A DNA stretch of 64,000 bases. Source: Takashimella koratensis (taxonomy: Eukaryota > Basidiomycota > Tremellomycetes > Trichosporonales > Tetragoniomycetaceae). Each line of letters opens with the position of its first letter. Within the stretch, counting starts at the first letter, position 1. The notes below the pieces were generated by a model. It had not been told where the DNA came from, did no database searches, and worked only from the letters and a program-made list of their open reading frames with translations. This document shows, piece after piece, positions 36,369 through 46,444 of this stretch. The stretch covers positions 124,001 to 188,000 of the forward strand of contig BCKT01000019.1 in the NCBI GenBank assembly GCA_003116875.1, written 5' to 3'. The position numbers were made by a program, and so were the translations under genes.

Positions 36369-36694
36369 ACAAAGGAGTATGCATCTTTTTTTAATCTTGG
36401 CTTCATCAGACCGCAACCTCTCTTCCTACCAGGGGTGTTTCAGCCGACAGGGGGAATAAGGCACTGGGATCCGAGCACTGCGATCCGAGCTCATCAATCA
36501 CGCTTCGGGGTCAAAAACATGATCTCAAATCCTTAGATGCTTTCAACATGACTGAATGATATCACTCGACCCACGTCCTTCAGCCTTACAAGCCTGAAAA
36601 GAGCTCACATGCAACTGACAGGATGCTGCGCTCATCGTGGGGCTCCCACGGTGATAGCCCGGCGCCGAGGCGTCAAATTTCAGGCGTTTTTGCT
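36369..36694. other. Intergenic, upstream flank of the interrupted tRNA
   Basis: No coding sequence is supported. A short T run (GTTTTTGC) lies just before the tRNA half. An open frame begins at 36609 and runs into the LINE, but it crosses the tRNA and the 7-bp repeat, so its first part is not a believable protein start. Confidence 0.5.
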
Positions 36695-36727
36695 GCGCGC
36701 TTGGTGTAGTGGTATCATGCCGCATTC
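36695..36727 (+). tRNA. 5' half of tRNA-Gly (probably UCC), interrupted in the anticodon loop
   Basis: GCGCGCT (acceptor 5' strand) is followed by TG, a D-arm with box A-like TGGTGTAGTGGTATCA, and the 5' anticodon stem GCCGC, then ATTC. The tRNA then breaks into 7-bp repeats. The matching 3' half is at 46398-46431. The stem GCCGC pairs with GCGGT there, and GCGCGCT pairs with AGCGCGT. The loop start A-T-T-C suits a UCC anticodon, but the last anticodon bases are lost. Confidence 0.8.
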
Positions 36728-36863
36728 TTCATTCTTCATTCTTCATTCTTCATTCTTCATTCTTCATTCTTCATTCTTCATTCTTCATTCTTCATTCTTC
36801 ATTCTTCATTCTTCATTCTTCATTCTTCATTCTTCATTCTTCATTCTTCATTCTTCATTCTTC
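36724..36863 (+). repeat. 20 perfect copies of a 7-bp repeat (ATTCTTC)
   Basis: The unit ATTCTTC repeats 20 times without change over 140 bp, starting exactly at the anticodon-loop bases ATTC of the broken tRNA. Because 140 is not a multiple of 3 but the repeat contains no stop in any forward frame, it reads as an open frame (Phe-Ile-Leu-His-Ser-Ser-Phe). Perfect copies imply recent expansion. Confidence 0.97.
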
Positions 36864-38808
36864 AGCGTCCACCATCCACTCGTCCACGCGCCCAGCGCGC
36901 ACTCGTCCACTATGCACTACGGACGCAAACCACACTACGAGCACAAGCCAATGACCCTGCCGAACACAAACGCGATGCAACCACCCACACCCCCATCCCA
37001 GCGGATGCGCTCACCAGCTACCCATCGTCTATCCTTCTCCATCACCGTCATTCTACTTTACGCGGCCCTCATCGGCATCGCCATGCCCCACACCATCCCG
37101 CCCTCGCCCCACACAATGCCAGTCAATTTCTTCTTCTCTCTATTGCCGCCTGCCTGCTTCACCAGCGGCGACGTGCCCCATCTAGTCCAGCCCCGTCCGG
37201 GAGCCTTGTCCTGCTACTGCACTACTACAAACGCGAACACGTCCACCTCTACACACCCTCATGCTGGTATGCCGCGCGCCTGCCTTACCAGCGGCGACGA
37301 GTACCCCTTAGTCCAGCCCCGCCCGGGAGCTTTGTCCTGCAACCACACTACTGCCTATGCGCTCTCAACCTTCCCCTCAGGCTTCCATGAAAGCCTGCCG
37401 CACATCCACATCACCAAGCCCGAGCCCACCACTATCGTCTGGCCACTAGACGGTAGACACGACCAGGGACCCTGCTCCGCGGCGCTACCGACCGAACCCA
37501 TCCTGTCAAGCTTAGCATTGCACTGCATCCCCGTCTCCAGGCGCACTTCCAACTGTGACCATAGGCCCTGCCAGAGGACTTCACCGCCCCCTGTAGAACC
37601 CAAAATGAACCATACTCCCCCTGACTATGCATACCAAGTTCGCCGTCATACATCCCACACTATAGCACCGCGCTGTCATCAACCTCACAGCACCGCGGGC
37701 AACGTACACACCGTCCCATACTCAAACTCATACACCTGCGCTTGGACCGCCAACAACAATAAGAACGTTGAATATACCCGATACATGGACCCTCGCGACA
37801 CCCTTGTTTCGCCACCAACCCCTGAGCCACTACTACAGGCACCGTGCCCGGAACCGCTCCTCACCCCCTCCCTTATCTCATCTACATCTATCCCCGCTCA
37901 ACCCACCGACCAAACTCAACCCCGCCCAACCTCGGCCCACCACCCATCCCGATCCAGCCATAACGCCCGATACCGCCCAACACCCTGCACCTCAGGGGAA
38001 CAACCTCTACTCGGAGACCAACCCGGTCTGCCAGTCACCGCCACCCCTCCCGTACGGCTACCTCCCCCGGGGCTGAAGCCGACCACCACACCTCAGCGAC
38101 AACTCGGTAACACATCTACACCAGCACGAACAACCGACCCCTGCGACTTTCAAACAGCCACCGCGAACCTAGATCCCGCTCGATCAGCCTCAGGAACTAG
38201 CCTCGTTGACCTCTTGACCAAACCCACACCACCCGTCTCCCAGCACTCACCACCCTCGGACTCACATCTCACTCCTGCCCTATCACATGACTCCGCTGAT
38301 ACGCCCGCACCATACAGCCTCAATACCCGCCAGGCCTCGGCTCAGCCACCCCCTGCGCACGGACCAATGACAGCCACTCGCAAGTATCACGAACAAAAGT
38401 ACATTAACGCAAACCCCTCCCGTTCAACGGCATTGACAACCCCCACGTATCAAGAACAAAAAGTCAGCATGGCGAACCCTCCTCTGTATCAAACGAACAA
38501 CACCGACAACTCCCCCTGGGCAACGCCGCGATTGCCACGCCCCCGAGACACAGAACGCAAGTGTTTCACAAGCGACGAGAACAACAAATCCCACGGTGCC
38601 GTCCACCGCTGCCTCGGAGATCCCTTCGCCCCAGATCAAATGCACCGGACCGGTGAAATAAGCCGCTGGCACTATAAAATCGACCTCCGAAAACCATCTC
38701 GCCAACCCACCGACCACACCGACCACACTGTCCCCTCCCTCCCCACCACCCGCTCTCCCCTCACGTACCGTACACCACCTCGATACAACAACAACCACCA
38801 TCACGACC
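36864..38808 (+). other. C-rich open leader of the LINE with an internal duplication
   Basis: This 1.9-kb stretch stays open in the same frame as the LINE protein. Its predicted product is Pro/Thr/Ser/His-rich with no recognised domain, and low T and G content by itself makes stops rare. Two imperfect copies of about 65 bp lie at 37146-37212 and 37278-37344, both reading SGD followed by VQPRPGALSC. It may be untranslated leader or an N-terminal low-complexity domain. In-frame ATG codons exist, for example at 36912. Confidence 0.5.
38673..38679 (+). promoter_or_regulatory. Internal TATA box of the LINE
   Basis: TATAAAA lies about 136 nt before an ATG at 38809. A CA-rich leader (ACAACAACCACCATCACGACC) directly precedes that ATG. 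This looks like a standard promoter of this genome placed inside the element. Confidence 0.45.
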
Positions 38809-41800
38809 ATGGCCGACATGTAAGTGGCTCACATCTGCACCGTCACCTTCACGCACAAACTGATCCACCCAGCGAGATGTCCGACGCGGCCGCGCTCGGC
38901 CAGACCATTAGCCACGCGCCGTCCATCGCCGAACCGCCTGCCTCCAACGCCGCCCAAGTCCCGCCTGCGTCTGACCCCGCCTCCGAGTCTGCCCCCGCCC
39001 CTCCCCCCGGCGCCGATCCCGTCAACGCCCCCGGACCCGCAGCCGCCCCGGCCGACAACACCAACGGCACTACCACCACCACAGCCACGGCCCCAGCGAC
39101 AGCCCCCCCACCCCTCTATGACGGTGCGGCTGTCGGAGAGATACTCGATGAGGACATCGAGGAAGACGACGGTAAAGACATTGACGTCTACGAGCCGTGC
39201 GCTATCAAGCTCCACAACCTCCCGTCGAACACGGAAGATGCCGCATTCACAACGGCCACAGCCATCCTGGCTTCCATTCGCGCCGAGATGAACGTCACGC
39301 CTATGTATCTCGCCCCCCACCGCTTCGCCCCACCCGGGTCCCCGCCCGAGCCCATCGTGCTCGACGGCCTCGAGATCATGCCCGGCGACCCTACGGCCCG
39401 CAGATTTCAATCGTCGGTTATCATCCGCCACAATGTCGACGATCATCTCGGAGGGATACGTGACGGTAGGATGCTCGCTGCACTTCGTGACATTATGCAC
39501 GAGCGGGGCCATGAATGCGAATGGTCCTCGTCGCGGAACAACGACCGCAGGACCATGCTCTCCTTCGAGTGGTCCGCCAAAGGCAGGCTACCGTCTTCGC
39601 CCAAAGAAGAAATCGTCATCGAGACCATGAAGGGCCTGTTCCGCGACATGTCCCTCCCAGAGCCTCGGGTATGGAACGTTCGCCCAACTTCAACCGGAGT
39701 CTATGGGTACCTAGCCTGTGATGCCCCTGAAGCCTGCCGCCTAGTGGTACAGCAGAGCCCGCATGAGACCGAGGACCCCCTCGCCTTCACGATCGTAGTA
39801 CGCGACCATAATCGCTGGCTCGACCCGACCTATTTCTCCACCATCGCGGTGTACATCGCCGAGTCGAGAGACAGCATCAACCGCTTCCACCGTCGCCTTG
39901 CCGCACAGACCAGGGCCTTCAACCAGGAGCGCAATTCGGGCGGCCTTGCACACCACCGAGACTACCTCACTCGCATCCGTCGATCGCCCAACCGCAAATG
40001 GCTCCTGGTTGATCCATCTTCAACCGAGCTCGCGTGCTACATCCGCGACCGCCCCGCAGTCAACGGTAACTTCTTTGACTTCGTCTACTTCCTCAACTCC
40101 GCTCTCCGGAACTTCGATCGAGACGTCATCGTCGCACGAAACGACAAAGCCCGTGCGGAGTACCATGCCAGGATCAACACCGAGACCACCACAACCGCCA
40201 ACGCCAGCCAAAGCAACGCCATCGCCGCTGTGGCCGCCGGACTGCAGGACCTTCGTCAGGAAGCCGCCATGGCCATCGACGGCCTGGCAGCCTACACCAA
40301 CAGAGGCCTCGCCAATGTCGTCACCAGTGTCAACGCCCACGCCGACGTACGAGAGATCAAATATGAACTCATGCGCCTCCGCTCCACCCTCAGCGACATC
40401 CCCGAGGACGACAACCCAAACAACCAAGCTAAGCGTCACAGGCTCGAAGTATCTGTGACGAACCTCTCAACCCAACTCGCCGATGCCGAAGCCCATGCCG
40501 CCGCGTTCGACCGCAACCACCTAGCCGCCGCCCCACCTCCCGCCGGCCTCCCCTCCGTGGCCACGACGCAGGCGCTTCGCATCAGGCAACGCAACGTCCC
40601 CGCCCAGACTGTCCTAGAACGTCGCGCCTCGCGCATCTCCTCTCCGGCGGACACGCCCCGTCTTCCAACCGCGACTACTGCCTACACCTCACCCGCCGCG
40701 GCATCCCTAGGGACACAGCCCACCCCTACCCCATCGGCCATGCCAGCGGGCATCCCTGCTGCGCCAACCATCCCCTCTACCACCTCCGAGAGCGGCCCCT
40801 CGGCCCTTATCCCTACCGCCCCTGCGACCAACACATCGGCTCCGGCCCATCGGATCAACCCGTCCCTACCTCCTGCCCCCTTCCCCACCATCACGCCGAC
40901 CGCAGCATACGCCTTGACCCAACATGCCGTACCCAACGACCTCCCGCCAGCCCCGTCTCCCACGTTCTCGGAAATGATGGCCATGGACTGGGACCCCTCC
41001 ACGCCGACGCTCACGCCCACCACAGCGACAAACCTGCACGCCTTGACTATCGACCCTCTCCTTGCACGAGCGCCGACGGAACCGGGCTCGTCCCTAGGAC
41101 CAATCAGGAGCCCGAAAGGCAAGGGCAAAGCCACACGTTCACCGCTCGTTACTGAAGCAGTGCGAGTAAGTCGACAGCAGGACCTGTCCCATCTTTCACC
41201 CACAGCCGCTACCACACCACCGCTCATGCTAACTACCTCCTCAGCAAGGGAGAGCATCCTCGTCCAAGAAGTAGACCCGCCCACATGCGGCCTCACTAGG
41301 ACCAACCTGGCCCTTGCTCAACCCCTCGCCTTAGTCACTGGCCCTGCTCTGCCCTCAGCCTCACCCTTACCTCGAGCTCCGTCCTCAACCCCTCCTCACC
41401 TTTTCCCACCGACCTGTCTCACCCCCCCGTTTCCAGATCCTGACTCTGCAGAAAACGTAAAAGACCAAAAACAACAACAGATACCCGATGCCTCTTCTGC
41501 TGCCCCTGCCTGTGTCTCTGTCCCTGCCTCTGCCTCTGTCTCTGTCCCGGTCCGACCCCCTCCGTTCCCAGCCTCGCAAATAGACACGGACTACGAAACC
41601 CTCCAGTCCTACTGGAAGGAAGTACAGACCATCGCAGATACAACCGACAGAAGATGGATAGCCATGGGCGACTTCAACATGATCCTCAACGACGACGAGG
41701 CGACAAACGGACATCGGCTCCGCACCCACACCAAGAACAGAATCCACTACGAAACCTTCCTAAACAAAACGGCTGGAATGGACTTATGGGCACTCCAGCA

Positions 41801-44800
41801 AAACAAGGACATATCAACCGACTACACATGCAACTTTCAAAACTCCAAGTCAATCATCGACCGCGCAGCGACTGGACCCGATGTGCCGGCAGGACATATA
41901 GAAACGCTGCCAACCTATATTCATCGCGCAGACCACCGTACCATATACTCACGCTTCGCGTTGCCTACACTACCGGATGAGGTATGGACCGCTCCCTCAG
42001 CACCGCGCCCCAGACTTACCAAACCTGACTCGTACACTGACGTAAAATACGACAAACTTCGCAACCTCCTCACCGCCGGTTTGCGCGCACACCCCGAACT
42101 CAACGAGAACATTGCCAGCAACGAAGATTTTGATAGGAAATACGCGCTCACCAGCGCCCTGATTACCACAGCCAGCGATAAAAGTTTCGACCGCCCCGCA
42201 GAAAGACCTATGCCAAGACCACACGTCGCAACTAAAGCAGAACAAAAACTGTTCCACTCACTAAGGGTCCTCAAACAAGCCACCCATGCCCTCCACTCAA
42301 ACAAGTGGGAAGAATTCATTCGGACCCGGGACCACCTTGACCGCAAGATCCTGAGCTGTCACTCACGAACCAAGGCGCACAACGCCGCCGCCAATATGAC
42401 AACCATCCGAACCGAGGTCCTCGCTGAATTGCGACGCGTAGAGGAGAAACGCATTACCGCCCAAGCAAACAAACGCTTCGAGAAAGCTGTCACGACTGCT
42501 CTCGAGACAGGCTCCGCAAAGAAACTAACCCCGAATCAAGCCATTCGCATCCCGCCCGTAGTACAGGACCCAGACAACCCAAATGAATACCTGTCGAAGC
42601 CAACGCAGTACATCGGAGCACTCCGCAAACACTACGAGAAAGTACTCAAACGACACGACCCCCCAAAAGTAGACAAACCCTGGCTTAGATGCGCGTCAGC
42701 ACGCCGCTTCCAAGAACTGGCGAGGAACGACCCCCTGAAATGGCCTGTTCTATTGACTGTGACTGACCTCATATCTCTACTCAGAGCGGGAAACCCCAAA
42801 CCATCCCCAGGCCCGGACGACTGGGAGAAATGGGCGCTGCTGCATAGCGGAGACGACTTTCTCAGCCTCATCACTCGCCTCATGAACTACATGATAGAGA
42901 ACAACTACTTTCCTCCCGCAGTGAAGAACAACTTCATCATCCCCCTATACAAAAAAGGGGACCCTACCAACCCAAACAACTACCGCGGCATAGTCTTAGC
43001 CAACACGCTTCAGATCCTGGTGACGTCATGGTTCACCAAACACGTCCACCAACACGCCTGGAAGCACAAGATGGTCCCCGAAACGCAAATAGCAGCCCAA
43101 CAAGGAGCCCGGGTCAGTGACCTCACACAACTCCTTTCCGCACTCCACGGCTTTTCCCTCCACACACGGCAGGTATTCCTAGCTCTGAAACGGGATCAAA
43201 AGAAAGGCTTTGACTACGTCCATCACTCAGCTTTCAAAGACTTGTGCGAATTCTTCGGCTTTCCAGCTTCAATATACGAGTTCGACAAAGAACGGACTCG
43301 CCATGTACAACTCTGTGTCCGAGCCGGACGACTCGTCAGCGACCCTCTCTACACCTCGGGACAGACCAAGCAAGGGGACCCTTTCAGCCCGATGAAATAC
43401 GTCCTTACCGTCGCCATGGCTAATTGGTGGGTCAAAGATGAACACCCCAACATCGGACTCACGCTGCGGACATACGTACACGACCACCAAACAGTTATGC
43501 ACCAGGAGGCAGACCACCTATCCCTCACGCTTCAAATAGTCTCAGCGATGGACGACACCATCCTATTCGCGTCGAACCCCAACGACCTTCGCACCATAAC
43601 ACTCAGCATGGAGCGTTTCCAACAGGCCTACAATATGGAGACAGAATGGGACATCCCTGACAAAACTACCTGCTTCACCATCGGCGACCCCACCATAGCG
43701 AAGCAACCACCACCCCCACCGATAGCCTTTGACCTTCCCACCGGACAACAGAAAACGATCGACGTCGGAACAAACGGAACATTCCTTCGCACGGTGATCA
43801 ATGACCCTAAGCGCCACGGAGACATCGTCAAAGACTTAGTCCACAACTTCATCATCCCCCGACCAGGCAAGAACCTCCCATTCACCGCCGTACGCAAAAT
43901 ACTACAAACCTCCCTCGCAGGAAAGATCATGCCCCGCCTGCAGATGCACCCTATCCCCGACTCAACAGCCGAACAAATCCACTCCACCATCAACGGCAAA
44001 CTCCGACTATACTACAAAGACGTCTTTGCGGGCAACCCAGACCTCCTTGTCGCCCCATACAGTGCAGGCGGCCTCGGCTTCCCAGATATAAGGAAAATGA
44101 ACGCCACCTGGTCCATCGCCGGCATACACAGGGGATTGAACTCCGACAACGAAACAATGCGGACCGCATACCAAATTATGCACGCCTCCATACAATGTGG
44201 GGACATCCGCTGCCATCGATGCCATCCCCCCTTTGGCCCCCCACCTCAAGACTACTCGACAAACAACAAGCCGCGGAAGAACTGCTTCCTGGGCTGGGAA
44301 ATCGCGCGCGAATACATGATTGACCAACTGAATGGCGCCTACCTCCTTCCCCATCCGGACCTCAACCAAGGCCCGTGGCGCCGGCACAACGACATCGCCG
44401 CCGAAGCCACCATGGCACTCACAGCAAACGCATTCACCCAGAACCACTACATCCTTGGCGAAGGATGGACTGACGAACAACCATTCAATGGCGGCACTCC
44501 AATATGGGCCACAGATGGTAGCGCGGATGTCACGACCAGCGTGATAGACCCCAAAAACGTAGGATTTGCGGTAGTCGGCCCTCGCCGCTTCTCAGCCAGG
44601 TTATCGGACTTCCACGCGACCATCCAAGACGCTGAAATCTTAGCGATCATCACAGCCATCATCATGGACGATGACTTCCGCCGCACGCACCAAGCCGGCC
44701 CCAGCTCGATCATCCTCACGGACCATCTCAACACCGTGAGATGGATCAGCGACATCCGAAAGGGCACAATGCCAATCCGTCCCCACACCGCATCGCGACA

Positions 44801-45734
44801 CATACTCAAATGGCTAAATGAGGTCATAATCCAACACCCCCACATCCAACTGCAACACCAAAAAGCGCACACAAACTCGCAATCCGCGGAAGCTCAGATG
44901 AACGCTCTTGCCGATTCGCTGGCAAAGGCCGCGCGCACAGGCGACAAGTACACGGAGACTCCGATCAAATACGCAGACCGATACTCGCTCTTCCAAGTCT
45001 ATGCGGGTGTGTCGACCGGCAGCCCGACAGCATGGATAAACGCCCTTTGGGAGAAATACAGACCCAACCACATTGACGAAAGAGACATAGGAGACGTATA
45101 CACATACTTTAACCGGGGACTGCTTGAGCGATCCAGAGGAGGCTTCTCAGCAAAAACCTTATACCTCATCCGCTCTCACCAGCTCACAACAGAAGCCCGG
45201 AAACTAGGACGCCGAAGAGCTGGTGGACTGCCTTGGGAAGGCGCAATTGACACATGCCCACTCTGCAACGAACCTGCACGGACAGCAGACGAGAGACACA
45301 TCTTCGTCAACTGCCCAGGTGCCACCTCCGTCAAAACAAGATTAAAAGCCGAAGCACTCAAAAAACTATTGGCCAAACCCCGAACAGCCCAGGATGGAGA
45401 AGAGAACCAGCATACGGCACACAGGAAAACCATCACAGCAGAAGACATGCCACGTCACACGACCTTGGTTAACAGCCTATTCATAGACCACGACTTATGG
45501 AACCGAGGTCAATGCGGGTTCTGGCGTGGAGCACTACCAGGCAACTTTGCGTACAAAGAAGAGTACACCTGGATCTACAACAACCTGGCCGGGACAGTAG
45601 GCACAGCAGTGGGAATAATCTGGGGACTGCACGTGCGCGCCTTCGCCAACATGCCCAAACCTACATCAACGGCAATCACCGCGCCAACAGACCCAACACC
45701 TCCACCAGCGACACCGACCGCACCAGTGCCGTAA
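38809..45734 (+). CDS. LINE polyprotein: gag-like region, partial endonuclease, reverse transcriptase, RNase H
   Basis: The frame is safely coding from ATG 38877 (MSDAAALGQTISHAPSIAEP), giving 2285 aa. An alternative start at 38809 would use an intron at 38820-38872 (GTAAGT to CACCCAG), giving MADIEMSDAAAL. The gag-like region includes FFDFVYFLNSALRNFD and a coiled-coil part. The APE-type endonuclease keeps only its C-terminal motifs (WIAMGDFNMIL, SIIDRA, RADHRTI). Reverse transcriptase has the motif A ALKRDQKKGFDYV, motif B QGDPFSPM and motif C AMDDTILFA. RNase H keeps Asp-Glu-Asp-Asp ([29 protein letters not shown]). A C-C-H-C finger (CPLCNEPARTADERHIFVNC) follows. The clade resembles LINEs common in basidiomycetes. 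No stop interrupts it. Confidence 0.88.
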
Positions 45735-45912
45735 AAAGCTGACAACCCTCACCCGCGCCCGCGCCCGTAACAATCAATAGACAACAGACCAAAGAAAAAC
45801 AAAAAGGCAAAGACGCATGGCCCACGCATGGCCCAGGATGGGACAAAGCAAACAAAACAACGCGACAGAGAGGAACAAAAGAACAAAAATGTGGAATCTG
45901 AAACGACCCTGA
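45735..45912 (+). other. A-rich 3' region of the LINE
   Basis: After the TAA at 45734 come a CCCGCGCC repeat and a purine-rich, A-rich tract (AAAGAAAAACAAAAAGGC) with a duplicated GCATGGCCCA. This is a likely LINE 3' untranslated region. No poly(A) tail or terminal repeat was found. On the other strand an ATTTTTG run near 45890 could terminate the minus-strand tRNA. Confidence 0.5.
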
Positions 45913-45996
45913 AGTCCACAAGAGGGTTTGAACCCCTGACCTTCTCCGTGCCGCTTCCGCCGGAAAGAGAAATGCTAACCACTGCACCATGCGGAC
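45913..45996 (-). tRNA. tRNA, probably Gly-UCC, with a 13-nt intron
   Basis: Read on the minus strand, all arms fold. The acceptor is GTCCGCA with TGTGGAC (7 bp, one G-U), the D stem GTGC with GCAT, the anticodon stem TTCTC with GAGAA, a 4-nt variable loop, the T stem AGGGG with CCTCT and the T loop TTCAAAC. The anticodon loop is 20 nt instead of 7, so a 13-nt intron is likely after position 37, leaving TCC as the anticodon. Glu-UUC is possible if the stem shifts by one base. A T5 run lies about 25 nt downstream. It sits inside the insertion that split the other tRNA. Confidence 0.7.
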
Positions 45997-46036
45997 CGAT
46001 AAGAAGACAAAGGGCGGCACAACGCCCGACTCGGAA

Positions 46037-46069
46037 CTTTCGGAATTTTCGGACCGGAATTTTCGGACC
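46037..46069 (+). repeat. Short tandem repeat of CGGAATTTTCGGAC type
   Basis: ACTTTCGGAATTTTCGGACCGGAATTTTCGGACCG contains two near-perfect copies of a 16-bp unit that is partly palindromic (GGACCGGAATTTTCGG). It lies between the minus-strand tRNA and the telomere-like tract. Confidence 0.6.
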
Positions 46070-46072
46070 GCA

Positions 46073-46101
46073 CCCTAGACCCTAACCTTAACCCTGACCC
46101 C
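46073..46101 (+). repeat. Degenerate telomere-like repeat (CCCTAA type)
   Basis: CCCTAGACCCTAACCTTAACCCTGACCCC reads as four to five degenerate units of the common fungal telomere repeat (TTAGGG on the other strand). It is interstitial, within the insertion, and too short to be a telomere. Confidence 0.5.
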
Positions 46102-46219
46102 AACGCCAGCAACAGCAACAGCGACTGCGACAGCCACAGCCACAAATAATCGCGGCAGCAGAACCGAAGCTAAAACGATATGCCATGACATGACACGCGA
46201 CCGGCATCCCCCACGCCAA

Positions 46220-46320
46220 GGCAGGGTGCTTCGGCACCACTGCCCTCCCTCCCGGGCTCCCGGGAAAACTAAAGCCTTCGGGCACAATAGCCTTCGGGCT
46301 GCCGCGGCTCCGCCGCGGCC
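46220..46320 (+). repeat. Cluster of GC-rich hairpins, three with UUCG loops
   Basis: Hairpin 1 (46220-46244) is GGCAG-GGTGC-TTCG-GCACC-A-CTGCC. Next is CCCGGG-CT-CCCGGG (46251-46264). Then GCC-TTCG-GGC (46274-46283) and AGCC-TTCG-GGCT (46289-46300), and a GCCGCGGC pair around TCC (46301-46319). UUCG loops closed by C-G are the most stable RNA tetraloops. The density suggests selected RNA structure or a GC-cluster type mobile repeat. Confidence 0.75.
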
Positions 46321-46397
46321 GGTCTTCCTTTCAAACGCAATTTGTAGGTAGACGTCCATGTATCTATTTCCGGTTACGTAATCTCGTGCTCGGTACG

Positions 46398-46431
46398 GCG
46401 GTGGTCAAGGGTTCGAACCCCTTAGCGCGTT
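46398..46431 (+). tRNA. 3' half of the interrupted tRNA-Gly
   Basis: GCGGT (anticodon stem 3' strand), GGTC (variable loop), AAGGG-TTCGAAC-CCCTT (perfect T-arm, box B), AGCGCGT (acceptor 3' strand) and discriminator T. The acceptor and anticodon stems pair fully with the half at 36695-36727. It is separated from that half by 9.67 kb. Confidence 0.85.
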
Positions 46432-46439
46432 CGATTTCC

Positions 46440-46444
46440 TTTTT
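46440..46444 (+). terminator. Pol III terminator of the tRNA-Gly gene
   Basis: A run of five T starts 9 nt after the tRNA 3' end, as expected for an RNA polymerase III terminator. It supports that this was a real tRNA gene before interruption. From here to 46785 no gene is supported. Confidence 0.6.

Larger units (their letters stand above)
36729..46397 (+). mobile_element. 9.7-kb insertion containing a LINE (non-LTR retrotransposon), splitting a tRNA-Gly gene
   Basis: The insertion is bounded by the two tRNA-Gly halves. It contains the 7-bp repeat array, a 2-kb C-rich leader, the LINE reading frame (38877-45734), a short A-rich 3' region, a minus-strand tRNA, telomere-like repeats and a hairpin cluster. 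Exact element ends are not certain. The LINE proper may end near 45900, just downstream of the minus-strand tRNA, with the remaining 400 bp belonging to another insertion. No long terminal repeats and no obvious target-site duplication were seen. The reading frame is intact, suggesting recent arrival. Confidence 0.75.

Noticed and set aside
36724..36863. CRISPR-like array
   Set aside because: The repeats are contiguous 7-mers with no spacers in a eukaryotic genome, so this is a microsatellite.
36609..38876. Treating the whole 3041-codon open frame as one LINE protein starting at 36609
   Set aside because: Its first part reads through genomic flank, half a tRNA and a 7-bp satellite, so a protein start there is not credible. 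The safe start is at 38877 or 38809.
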